NCBI GenBank assembly: GCA_049999725.1
Contig: JBNGIS010015067.1
Span: 1-31,907 of the forward strand
DNA from: Haplomitrium mnioides
Lineage: Eukaryota; Marchantiophyta; Haplomitriopsida; Calobryales
Reading direction: 5' to 3'
DNA: 31,907 nucleotides
Each line of letters begins with the position of its first letter. Position 1 is the stretch's first letter. A model generated the notes under the pieces. That model saw only the letters and a list, made by a program, of their open reading frames with translations. It was not told the origin of the DNA and did no database searches. The translations under genes and the position numbers were made by a program. Below, piece after piece: positions 8,617 to 17,289 of the stretch.

Positions 8617-9219
8617 ATGTCAGGGAAACGAGGGGCGCCAGTAAAAGAACCTCGTGGTTTTGCTGGGACAAAGAAGAAAGGCGAGGAAAAGTTTCGACAA
8701 AAGCAAATATACTACATAGAAAAACAAAAAAATAGAGGACTAATTGTGGTTGACGGATGGATGGAAGGATTGGCAATCAGAGTTTTGGTGGACTCCGGAG
8801 CGGAAGAAAGTTATCTGTCACGAGCAATAGCCTTGAAGTTGAAATTACAAATTGAAAAAGAAGAGCACGAGGTGGTTGAAATGGCAAATGGCCAAAGTGA
8901 GCCTATTGAACGTCTTTCTCAAACTATAGCTCTACATATGGGCAACTATAAAGAAAATTTGGAGTGGAAGATCACGACATTGGAGAGATATGATGCGATT
9001 CTTGGAATGAAATGGCTACGAAGATATAACCTGCAAGTAGATTGGCGTAAGAGGACACTCATGACTTCTCAATGGAAGATTCGGGGAGAGAGAGTACAAC
9101 CTCATTCAAGGCACCTACCCTTATATGTGATTGGAGCATATTCCATCAAAAAACAAGATACAGTGTTTTTGGGGCTCATACGTGAACTCACAGTTGAGAA
9201 AGAGGAATCAAAGCATTAA
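8617..9219 (+). pseudogene. Gy-A aspartic protease region
   Basis: An open stretch of 200 codons. The retropepsin active site is intact: IRVLVDSGAEESYLS at about 8779-8823 (DSG triad). Downstream, TLERYDAILGMKWLRRYN is the conserved ILG-W-L block and the frame leads toward RT. It would process the Gag-Pol polyprotein. It ends at a TAA (9217-9219) inside the protease-RT linker, in the same frame as the RT that follows, so the stop looks like a point mutation. Confidence 0.9.
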
Positions 9220-9960
9220 GTTCCCCATGATCTTCAAGGTATTTTGAAGGAGTTTCACGATGTCTTTCCCCATGATTTACCCCATAGATTGCCGCCCAAA
9301 AGATGCATTGATCATAAGATTGAGGTTTTTCCAAGAAGTATTCCACCATGCAAAGCCTCGTATCGATTGCCTCCTCATGAACTCAAGGAATGCAAATATC
9401 AAAATACTGAGTTGTTGGAGAAGGGGTTCATTCAGCCAAGTATATCTCTTTATGGTGCACCAGTATTATTTGTGAAGAAGAAAGATGGGAGTATGAGAAT
9501 GTGTATCGACTATCGAGCACTCAACCAACAAACGGTGAAAAATAAATATCCGTTACCTAGAATGGATGATTTGTTTGATCAACTTCAAGGAGTAAATTAC
9601 TTCACAAAGTTAGATTTGAGAAGCGGATATAATCAAATCCAAATTGCAGAAGGTGATGTGTAAAAAATAGCATTTCAAAGTCAATATGGCAGTTTTGAAT
9701 ACATTGTTATGCCTTTTGGATTAACTAATGCTCCTGCCACATTTATGAGCCTTATGAATGATATTTTTTGATCTTATTTGGATAAGTTTGTTATTGTATT
9801 TTTTGGATGACATTCTCATTTATAGTAAGAATCTTCAAGAGCATCAACAACACCTTTGTATGGTATTAAAAGTACTTCGAAATCACAAGCTATATGTGAA
9901 GATGTCAAAATATGAAATTGGAAGAAAAGGGAGGTGGACTACTTAGGTCATCGTGTGAGT
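9220..9960 (+). pseudogene. Gy-A reverse transcriptase
   Basis: RT motifs are nearly all intact: [84 protein letters not shown] (first catalytic Asp) and [19 protein letters not shown]. The catalytic box FLDD is at 9800-9811, followed by ILIYSKNLQEH. There are stops at 9661 (TAA) and 9769 (TGA). The catalytic box lies in the next frame; the original frame returns at about 9930, so two compensating single-base changes are likely. Copies the element RNA into DNA. Confidence 0.93.
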
Positions 9961-10620
9961 GCAGTAGGAATCCAAGTTATGGATGAGAAAGTAAAGGCAA
10001 TTCAGAAGTGGGAAGCTCCTAGTGATCACACACAACTACGAGGATTTTTTGGGCTAACCGGGTTTTATCATCAATTTGTGAAAGGTTTTGCACAAATAGT
10101 AGAACCATTGACCAACTTGCTCAAGAAAAGTCATACGTGGATATGGAGAGCTACAAAAGAGTTGGCGTTTCAAGCATTGAAGAAATCACTTCTTCATGCT
10201 CATATTCTAAAATGGTATGATTACAAACGACCAATCAAACTTTCGGTGGATGCATCAGGAAAAGAGATAGGTGGAGTCTTGCAACAAGAATGGGAGGATG
10301 GTTGGCATCCTATTGCTTTTCTTTTTAGAAAATTAAGTGATGTAGAGCAGAACTACCACACCACAGACTATGAAAAATTGGCAATTGTGTTGTCAACCAA
10401 GCATTAAAAACACTATCTCGGAGATAAGGAGTTTGTGGTCAAAACCAATCATAAGCCTCTTATCTATCTAGAAACTCAAAAAGAGCTCTAAAAAAGGCAG
10501 ATTCAGTGGGCAGAGTGGCAACAACAGTTCTATATGAAGATGGTTTATGTGGAAGGAAAACGTCAGATTGCAGATGCCTTAACACGCACGCCTCAACTCA
10601 ACATCATATCTGAAATCACA
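9961..10620 (+). pseudogene. Gy-A RNase H
   Basis: After the RT connection (LRGFFGLTGFYHQFVKGFAQ) come the RNase H blocks: LSVDASGKEIGGVLQQEW (Asp, about 10249), YHTTDYEKLAIVLS (Glu), KTNHKPLIYLE (Asp) and a VEGKRQIADALTR block (His/Asp region, about 10549). Stops interrupt at 10405 (TAA) and 10489 (TAA). Degrades the RNA strand of the RNA-DNA hybrid. Confidence 0.92.
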
Positions 10621-11790
10621 ATTCATCCTACTTGGTGGACAGAAATGTTGGCTGTAGTAAAGAAAAATGAAGAGATCATTGCCTCGCAACAAAAGAAGTT
10701 GGTGAAAGAAGTGAGAGGATTGATTTTCTTCCAAGATAAGGCATGGGTTCCCAATAATGTTAAGCTTCGCTCTGAAATTTTATATAAAGCTCATGATTCC
10801 GCAGTAAGAGGCCATGTTCGAATTGAGAAGACTTTGGACAATCTTCAACGAGTTTATTATTGGCCTAAAATACATCACGATGTGGAGGAATATGTTCGAA
10901 GTTGCTTAGCCTGTCAACAAAACAAGGCTACCAACCTTAAACGAGGAGGCTTGTTGCAACCGTTACCTATCCTCAATCATCGATGGGAGCATGTGAGTAT
11001 GGATATTGTGTGTAAGCTACCTCGTACTTCTACATGTAATGATGCTATTGTTGTTTTTGTGGACAAGCTAAGAAAAATGATTCATATTCGTCCAACTACC
11101 AAATTAGTGACAGCACCTGAGCTAGCATGAATTTATTTGGAGGCAGTCTACTCGCATCATGGCATTTCCAAAGTTATTATTTTGGATCGAGGCACTCAAT
11201 TCACTAGCATGTTTTGGCGCACTATATTTAGTCTTCTTAAAACCAAACTGGCTATGTCTATTGCTTATCACCTAGAATCTGATGGTCAAACTGAACAGGC
11301 CAATCGTACCATTGAGGATATGCTACGAGCTTTTACTTTGGAAGAACAAGCGGAATGGGACTGGCTACTACCTCTTGTGGAGTTCTCGTACAATAACTCC
11401 ATCAACGGCTCCACACGCGGCACACCTTTCTTTTTGATGTATGGTGAGCATCCTACCACAATCTCTAGTCTTCAACATGCATCTTCATCGACCTCTAAGA
11501 GTCCAGCCATTGATGAGTTCCTTCATTGTCTATACTTTGGCATTTGACGAGCTAAGGAAAAACTGGAAGTTGCTCGTAACCGACAAAAGCAATATGCTGA
11601 TGCTCATTGTCGCGATGTGATCTTTGCTTCATTCGTGTAAGTTTAGTGCTTGTTTTATTGGTCTTTTTGCTATCTCTGCTCGCATTGGAGAATTCGCCTA
11701 TCGATTGGTTTTACCTTCTCACATGAAGATTCATCTAGTCTTTCATATCTCTTTACTCCAAGCTTTTGTCCCTCGCTCTGCCACTTTTAC
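10621..11790 (+). pseudogene. Gy-A integrase
   Basis: The HHCC zinc finger is complete (AHDS, GHVRIEKT, SCLACQQNK; about 10789-10915). All three catalytic residues are present: Asp in SMDIVCKLP (11002-11004), Asp in ILDRGTQF (11185-11187) and Glu in SDGQTEQANRTIEDML (11293-11295). Stops occur at 11128 (TGA), 11545 (TGA) and 11638 (TAA). After the core come the YADAH block and GEFAYRLVLPSHMKIHLVFH, the C-terminal DNA-binding region, with a frame change near 11640. Inserts the DNA copy into the chromosome, making the 5-bp duplication seen here. Confidence 0.93.
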
Positions 11791-11829
11791 CAGTATCTAA
11801 GAACCCCCTCCACCACCTGAGCTTATTGA

Positions 11830-12036
11830 TGGTCATGAAGAGTATAAGGTTGAACAACTCTTGAAGAAACGTATGCGGCGTTGCGGTCATTGTGAGATTG
11901 TGGAATATTTGGTTCGTTGGAAAAACTACCCTCTTTATGAAGCTACTTGAAAGCCTTTGGAGAATTTGGCTAATGCCTCTACACTTGTCCACTCTTTTGA
12001 GAACTCTCTTACTCGCAACGAGGACGTTGCCTCTTA
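11830..12036 (+). pseudogene. Gy-A chromodomain at the integrase C-terminus
   Basis: HEEYKVEQLLKKRMRRC followed by EIVEYLVRWKNYPLYEAT has the chromodomain pattern: Y-x-V-E-x-[IL]-L, then Y-L-V-[RK]-W-K-x-Y, then A-T-W-[EK]. The final conserved Trp is a TGA stop (TGG to TGA). Chromodomains bind methylated histone H3 and steer integration to heterochromatin. The frame closes with TAA at the purine tract. Confidence 0.88.
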
Positions 12037-12039
12037 ATA

Positions 12040-12050
12040 GGGGGGAGGAT
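12040..12050 (+). promoter_or_regulatory. Polypurine tract, Gy-A
   Basis: GGGGGGAGGAT directly before the 3' LTR; primes plus-strand DNA synthesis. Confidence 0.92.
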
Positions 12051-12628
12051 TGTAATCATCCCTAACTTTAGTAAGCCATGACCAAAAATAATGTAAGATA
12101 TAGCGTCAACTATGTCTAGAAAGATATTACTAAGTTAGAGTAGCAAAAAGAGATTGCTATTATAGAGAATTGGACATGTGGCAAGAGGAGAGAAATTCAA
12201 AAAATTAAAGTGAAAGAGGGAGCCTAGATAAGGACACGTGGCAAGTGGAGAATTAAAGTAAAGAGAAGGTTCTAAAGATAAGAACACGTGGCAGAAGGAG
12301 AATTAAAGAGATAAAGATAAAGACACATGGCAAAAGGAGAATTAAAGAGAGATGGAAGGTTCTAAGGATAAGGGCATATGGCAGATGGAGAATAAAAGTA
12401 AAAGGTGGTCTAGTTTGAGTGAGAGAGAAAAGAGCGTTCCAATTAGAAGAGGATAGAAAAGGAACCAATAAGGTTCCTCCACTTATGTATACAAGGAGCT
12501 TTCTATCAAGTATATAAAGAAGGGAGAGTGCCTTGTTTGGCATCTCTTACCTTGTGAGTTTTTGAAGTCTTTGTGGGCTTCTCTTGTATGTAATTGTGCT
12601 AACTTGTGCGTATGTAAGTAGTGTTACA
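12051..12628 (+). repeat. Gy-A 3' LTR (578 bp)
   Basis: Same ends and order as the 5' LTR but with one more U3 unit of about 39 bp (around 12306-12344). Box positions are CATGTG 12175, CACGTG 12235, CACGTG 12285, CACATG 12324 and CATATG near 12375, so two G-boxes are intact. TATATAAA lies at 12511-12518. TTTCT, the target duplication, follows at 12629-12633. Confidence 0.95.
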
Positions 12629-12633
12629 TTTCT

Positions 12634-12858
12634 CTATTTCTCAGGTTATTTCTCCCATTGCTTATAAACTTGACCTTTCTCTTTATATAAAGATTCATCT
12701 TGTATTTCATGTCTCTAAACTTAAGCCTTTTGTTTCTAGTCCATCTTCTTTTCCAAACCGTGTTCGACTTTCTCTTCCGACTATTGTTCTTGATGATCAT
12801 AAAGAATTTGAAATGGACCGCATTTTGTCGAAAAGAGTTATCAAGCGAGGGCGACACC
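12634..12858 (+). pseudogene. Outer Gy-B integrase tail and chromodomain, middle part
   Basis: Resumes the frame broken at 6469: SISQVISPIAYKLDL, IKIHLVFHVSKLKPFV, then HKEFEMDRILSKR, the start of a chromodomain. With one copy of TTTCT removed, the frame across the Gy-A insertion is exact. It is broken again at 12858 by the inner Gy-B element, and the rest of the chromodomain is at 15695. Confidence 0.92.
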
Positions 12859-12863
12859 CATAA
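12859..12863. repeat. Target site duplication CATAA, left of inner Gy-B
   Basis: CATAA here and CACAA at 15695-15699 flank the inner element (4 of 5 identical, one transition). The right copy restores the host chromodomain frame; the left copy reads as a TAA stop. Confidence 0.8.
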
Positions 12864-13203
12864 TATAATAGTACAAGCATAGGTTGTGCTATTTATAAGA
12901 AAAAAAAAGAGGAGTGAAGGAAGTGGTAGTGAGTCACTTTTTGGGTTGAAATGAGAACTGACTTGTAAGTGAAGAAATAGGGATGACATCCTCTTCTCTT
13001 GTATAAATTGAAGGGCTTCTTAGCCCCACTCCTCATTATAGAGTTTCTCTCAATTTGGTTTGGCTCTTTGGTTGATTGGCTTTAGCTAGCACTCTTGGCT
13101 TTGGTTTGCTTATTGGCCTTGAGTTGTGTAACTCTTTTAGAGTTGTCTTAAAGTATTACTTATTTGGAAGTCGGTCTTTGAGTTCTTTTTGAGTTCTTTT
13201 ACA
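12864..13203 (+). repeat. Inner Gy-B 5' LTR (340 bp)
   Basis: TATAATAGTACAAGC to GTTCTTTTACA, with TATAAATT at 13002-13009. Shorter than the outer LTR because it lacks a repeated AGTCACTTTTAG segment; it has a small duplication GAGTTCTTTTT/GAGTTCTTTTA at its end. Confidence 0.92.
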
Positions 13204-13204
13204 T

Positions 13205-13216
13205 TGGTATCAGACC
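13205..13216 (+). promoter_or_regulatory. Primer binding site, inner Gy-B
   Basis: TTGGTATCAGACCC spans this site; it matches the initiator tRNA-Met complement TGGTATCAGAGC except for one G to C change. Confidence 0.88.
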
Positions 13217-13234
13217 CACGTTCTTTTTGATGGA

Positions 13235-14150
13235 ATGGAGAATCAAGAAGTGAGTATGCAAGCAATGCAACAACAAATTGAACATCTTTCTTGCTTGCTA
13301 GAAGTTCAACTGCAAATGGAGAATATAGCACCTTTTCAAGAAGAAGAAAGTCATGTGCAGTTTTCCAAGGCAAAAGCTTATGATGTGAAGACGATTCTTG
13401 GTGCATCTCAGAATTTCTTGTTAGATTATGAGCAATATTTTGATGCTACCAGTATAAGAGAGGATGGTTGAAGAATTCTATTTGCTGCAAGTCAATTGGA
13501 AACAGTGGCAAAAACTTGGTGGAGATATCAAATTTAGCAAGCTCAATGTGGATTTGTCACTTCAATTTTGTCTTGGCAAGAGTTTAAAGAAGCAGTAAAT
13601 CTAAGATTTAGGGTTTTGAATGCTCCAAAGGTGGCAAGAGATCGTTTGGCATAATTGAAGCAACTTGGTACGGTAAGAAGTTATGTCACAGAATTTCATA
13701 ATATCATTATGCAAGTTTCTAATATGGACGAGAGAGAAGCTTTGGATTGCTTTGTTTGAGGATTGAAGCATCGCACTAGAATGGAAATGACAATGAGAGA
13801 GCCCTCTCAACTAGAAGAAGCAATGTGTATGGCAGAACAATATGACTCGCTACTAGCAACCAACGAGGTTAGGCTACGTCCATGTCCACAACAAGCTTTA
13901 CTAAATGTTTGTGTGCCAGCAAATGAGGCAGTACCTATGGAGAATCATGCGGCGTAGAGAGTGACACTCACTAATATAGAACGTGAGCATCTACGCCAAA
14001 GCGGAGGATGTTTTTATTATCAATAGCTTGGTCATATGATTGCAAATCGTCCACGTTGCCAAGGTCGACCACATGCTCTTGTTCAAGCAATAACTAATGA
14101 AGAAGAAAATCAAGGAAATGACCGACCTCAGTAAAGATAGTCGAGCGGTT
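13235..14150 (+). pseudogene. Inner Gy-B gag with zinc-knuckle remnant
   Basis: Starts MENQEVSMQAMQQQIEHL (ATG at 13235; an upstream ATG lies at 13230). Capsid blocks in the same order as the antisense copy: DYEQYFDATSIREDG, TWWRYQI, KQLGTVRSYVTEFHN and MREPSQLEEAMCMAEQYDS. Stops occur at 13469, 13536, 13652 and 13758. The knuckle near 14009-14060 (CFYYQ, stop, LGHMIANRPRC) keeps the X4-H-X4-C half but has lost the second Cys. Confidence 0.88.
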
Positions 14151-14600
14151 TACTGAGAGTTTAATTAGTTCCAATTGAATGAAAAGCTCGACAAGAATTA
14201 GAAGTACATTGTTTCATCTAGAAGTTATGGTTGACAAACATTCTTGTAGAATGTTGGTAGATTGTGGAAGTTCTAAAAATTTCATGTCACTATGTTTTCC
14301 AAAGAAAATCAAAGCTACGACTTTGCCTATCAAAGGAAGTTTTGTGACTATAGCCAATGGCTAAAAACATGAGGTATTCCACTCTCACAAGCCATTTTTT
14401 CTAAGGATTGGCAAAGATTATAAGAAATCTATGGATTTTGTTATTGCACCTATACAATATGACATTTTTTTGGGTTTTCCTTGGCTTGAAGATTGTTTTG
14501 CTCAAGTTGATTGGGCAAAACGACAAATTCAAGCTACTTTACAAGGAAAGTAATTTCTTTTGGGGGGTCTGACACCATTGGTGAAGAAGCCTAAATCAGT
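14151..14600 (+). pseudogene. Inner Gy-B aspartic protease
   Basis: SCRMLVDCGSSKNFMSL at about 14242-14290 is the active site; the DSG triad reads DCG (Ser to Cys). PIKGSFVTIANG and the VIAPIQYDIFLGFPWLEDCF blocks follow. Stops occur at 14362 and 14551. Confidence 0.85.
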
Positions 14601-15453
14601 TTAGCATAATGTTTTGATGGAGAAAGAGTTGCCCGTCTTTGTTGTATGGATCAAGCCTATTGTGGACTTGAATAAAGAGGGAGGGAAATCTATACCGACC
14701 TCAATGATTGATGATATCTTGAAGGAGTTTTCAGATGTGTTTCCGGATGATTTGCCAAAGGGGTTACCAGATGATCGTGGAATGCCCTTTCCGATTGAGT
14801 TGATACCAAGAAGTATTATGTATAATCGGCATATATACAGGTTATCACCACAAGAGTTGGAAGAGCTTCGCAAGACCTTGACGGATCTTCTTGAGAAGGA
14901 TTTTCTTCAGTTTAGTACTTCGCCTTAGGGAGCACCAATATTTTTTGTCCCAAAGAAAGATGGTGGATTTCGTCTTTGCATTGATTATCACGATTTGAAC
15001 AAGCAAACCATAAAGAATGCCTATCTTTTACCGCGTATTGATGATTTGTTGGATCAATTGAGTGGTGTGAGGTTTTTTTCGAAGCTCGATCTTTGAAGTG
15101 GTTATTGGCAAATTCCTATCAAGCCAAGTGATGTGCTGAAGACACCTCTTCGTACGAGATATGGACATTTTGAGTGGAAGGTCCCTACATTTGGTCTCAC
15201 TAATACTCCAACCATATTCATAGATTAAATGCATCGAATTTTTGATAGGTTATTGGATAAGCTAGTTTTGGCATTCTTGGATGACATTCTTATTTTTAGC
15301 AAAACTAAAGCTGAACATGGCAATCATCTGAAAGAAGTTTTGCAAAGATTGCGCAATTGGAAGTTTTATTGTAAGAGATCCAAGTGAGAATTTTGGAAGC
15401 AAGAGGTTGCTTACTTAGGGCACAAGGTGTCTGCGGATGGTATAAAGATGGAA
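14601..15453 (+). pseudogene. Inner Gy-B reverse transcriptase, truncated
   Basis: [62 protein letters not shown], a stop, SGYWQIPIKPSD, GHFEWKVPTFGLTNTPT, the catalytic box FLDD at 15274-15285, then VAYLGHKVSADGIKME. The sequence then changes, within GAATGAGAA near 15450-15460, to LTR sequence. Stops are frequent. Confidence 0.9.
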
Positions 15454-15694
15454 TGAGAAGTGACTTGCAAGTGAAGAAAGAGGGATGACACCCTCTTCTC
15501 TTGTATAAATTGAAGGGCTTTTTAGCCCCACTATTCATTATGAAGTTCCTCTCAATTCGGTTTTGCTCTTTGGTTGATTGGCTTTGGCTAGCGCTTTTGG
15601 CTTTGGTTTGCTTATTGGCATTGAGTTGTATAACTCTTTTAGAGTTGTCTTGAAGTATTACTTATTTGGAAGTCGGTCTTTGAGTTTTTTTACA
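15454..15694 (+). repeat. Inner Gy-B 3' LTR, 5' part deleted
   Basis: From AGAAGTGACTTGCAAGTGAAG to TTTTTTACA this matches the second part of the LTR at 12864, including TATA (GTATAAATTGAAGGGC) and the TTAGAGTTGTCTT block. It joins directly to RT at about 15453 with a few bases of shared sequence, typical of a deletion by illegitimate recombination. Confidence 0.88.
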
Positions 15695-15833
15695 CACAAG
15701 TTCAATACAAGGTTTTGTGGAAAGGCTATCCACTTCATGATGCTACTTGGGAACCTTCTTCAAATCTTGAGAATGTTCAAGAGACTATTCAAATATTTGA
15801 AAGTTGCAGCAATGACGAGGACGTCATCGATTA
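15695..15833 (+). pseudogene. Outer Gy-B chromodomain, last part
   Basis: VQYKVLWKGYPLHDATWE, then PSSNLENVQETIQIFES: the second half of a well-preserved chromodomain with the conserved W-K-x-Y and A-T-W-E. Its first half lies at 12790-12858. It ends at a TAG at 15832 just before the purine tract. Function as for the Gy-A chromodomain: targeting of integration to histone-marked chromatin. Confidence 0.92.
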
Positions 15834-15847
15834 GAAGGTGAGTATTA
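15833..15847 (+). promoter_or_regulatory. Polypurine tract-like, outer Gy-B
   Basis: AGAAGGTGAGTATTA directly before the TG of the 3' LTR; a degraded purine tract. Confidence 0.65.
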
Positions 15848-16237
15848 TGTAATAATACAAGCATAAGGTTGTGCTATTTATAAGAAAATAAAGAGGAGTG
15901 AAGGAAGTGGTAGAGAGTCACTTTTAGGGTTGAGATAAGACTACTTGCGTTCAAAGTCACTTTTAGTAGAGAGTCACTTTTAGGATTGAAATTAGAAGTG
16001 ACTTTGTAGTGAAGAAAGAGGGATGACACCCTCTTCTCTTGTATAAATAGAAGGGTTTTTTTTAGCTCCACTCCTCATTGTGAAGTTCCTCTCGAATAAC
16101 TTGGTTTCTTTGTTTGTTGGCTTTTGCTTGCACTCTTGGTCTTAGCTTGGGCCTTGAGTTGCTTTTGGTTGAAGAACTCTATTAGAGTTCACTATGAGTT
16201 CTTACTTATTTGGATTTGGTCATTGGGTTCTTTTACA
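15848..16237 (+). repeat. Outer Gy-B 3' LTR (390 bp)
   Basis: TGTAATAATACAAGC to GTTCTTTTACA, with TATAAATA at 16042-16049. Aligns with the LTR at 3071 in the diagnostic second half (CTTGCACTCTTGGTCTTAGC). Confidence 0.92.
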
Positions 16238-17289
16238 TGATCTCTCTTCTCATAACACAAACAATTGTACACCTTCTTTAATCTCGTGGGCTCTTTGAGA
16301 ATTCTGCTGCTTCACTTTCAAAATGCAAGGCTTAGAACTCTTCTTCGCTTTATCTTTCATACTCTCTTCTTCCAACCAATAGTTACAACATATGCTTTCG
16401 GATTTAAGAAGTTCCACATTGAGCGATTGCCTTGGCAGATTATGAAGATCTCCAACCCATTGACCAAAGCCCAAATTCATAGATTTATTGACTCACAAAA
16501 CAAGTTCTCCTTTCTTCCTACTTGACTACAATGTTTATTTAACAAGACTTTCTATTCATACCTCCGATTAGTTAGGCCATATGACTGATTTACGAGCTCT
16601 CCCTCTCTCTCTCTCTTCCTCTCCAATCTCTATTGATTCCTACCAAGCAAACCAATCCTATTCTTCTCTCTAGCTCCTAATTACTTGCTCGCAAGTTTCA
16701 ATTTTCCCTTAAATAAACTCTATGAATGATGAAATGCTAAAGCGACTTAACAAGTAGAAATCAAACAAAGCTCTACTAATATTTGGAACAGATTTTCTCC
16801 TCGCATGATCCCTTACTCGGTTCTCTTCTTTAATTCATACTAAACTTGATTGTTTAGAACTTGATTTAGCTTCTTTTCTTCCGATTTCCTCTGTTATGTT
16901 CATTCTTTCTAAGATTAAAGCAAAGCAGATCATCCGTCTACTCATTTTCTTTTGTTGCGCACTTCCTAAAGAACTAGAACTTCTTACACTTAGGCACAAA
17001 AAAATGCAGACAGCCTTTACAACATTGTAGGTTGATTGCTTTGAATAATTTATTAAAATTGATTCGAGACCAATAACATGAAAGAATACAAGACATGAGA
17101 TAAAAACATCCAGTTTAAAGTCTTGGATAGACTTATCAGACTGAAATGACACTATTTTCTACAAAATGACGGATATTGCATGATCATATTAGCTAGCTCA
17201 TAAGCCCCACAAACTCAGAGTACTATTCTACTAGTTCTCTTTTGAAACTTCTACTGCCTTACACCCCAATAGGTCTTGGGTAGTTTCCC
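16238..17289. other. Unassigned AT-rich DNA; CT microsatellite
   Basis: No recognised gene. A pyrimidine run with (CT)n occupies about 16597-16640. Minus-strand frames at 16480-16250 (76 codons) and 17152-16835 (105 codons) have no motif I recognise; neither is preceded by a promoter I can see. Confidence 0.45.

Larger units (their letters stand above)
6470..12628 (+). mobile_element. Gy-A: complete-length Ty3/gypsy chromovirus, defective
   Basis: A 6.16-kb element with both LTRs (546 and 578 bp), TG...CA ends, exact 5-bp target duplication, initiator tRNA-Met primer site, leader, gag with zinc knuckle, protease, RT, RNase H, integrase, chromodomain and purine tract. The pol order RT-RNase H-integrase and the chromodomain place it among chromoviruses. 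Coding sequence runs mostly in one frame, with about eight stops, a frameshift in gag and a compensated frameshift pair in RT. By hand, the LTRs differ at about 35-40 of some 540 aligned positions, mostly transitions, so the insertion is not recent. It sits in the integrase tail of the outer Gy-B element. Confidence 0.95.
12864..15694 (+). mobile_element. Inner Gy-B element, internally deleted, inside outer Gy-B
   Basis: 5' LTR 12864-13203, primer site, gag, zinc knuckle, protease and RT, then an abrupt join at about 15453 to the second half of an LTR that ends at 15694. RNase H, integrase, chromodomain and the first part of the 3' LTR are missing. Its two LTR pieces share a sub-type (TTAGAGTTGTCTTRAAGTAT block) that differs from the outer LTRs, which shows which LTRs belong together. 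It inserted into the chromodomain of its own relative. Confidence 0.88.
3071..16237 (+). mobile_element. Outer Gy-B Ty3/gypsy chromovirus, hosting two nested elements
   Basis: The LTRs at 3071-3448 and 15848-16237 belong to the same sub-type (shared GCACTCTTGGTCTTAGCTTG block) and bracket a decayed gag-pol in order: primer site, gag, protease, RT, RNase H, integrase tail, chromodomain, purine tract. The body is interrupted by Gy-A (6470-12633) and by a younger Gy-B copy (12864-15699). Removing each insertion with one copy of its duplicated target restores the pol frame. Flanks are TGAAT (3066-3070) and TGATC (16238-16242), a poor duplication match (3 of 5), as expected of an old copy. The zinc knuckle and the integrase core are deleted and there are many stops, so it cannot move on its own. 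Confidence 0.85.

Noticed and set aside
8321-8776. 151-codon minus-strand frame over the Gy-A gag-protease region
   Set aside because: The plus strand carries gag, zinc knuckle and protease motifs; the minus frame is hydrophobic noise with no domain.
12864-13203. Reading 12864-13203 as the 3' LTR of the outer element and shared 5' LTR of a tandem copy
   Set aside because: Its diagnostic sequence pairs with 15454-15694, not with 3071-3448, and the host chromodomain continues across the inner element with a 5-bp duplication, which fits nesting better.
16597-16640. CT-rich run as a polypyrimidine tract or intron signal
   Set aside because: No flanking exon-like frame or AG acceptor context that supports splicing; a simple microsatellite is enough.
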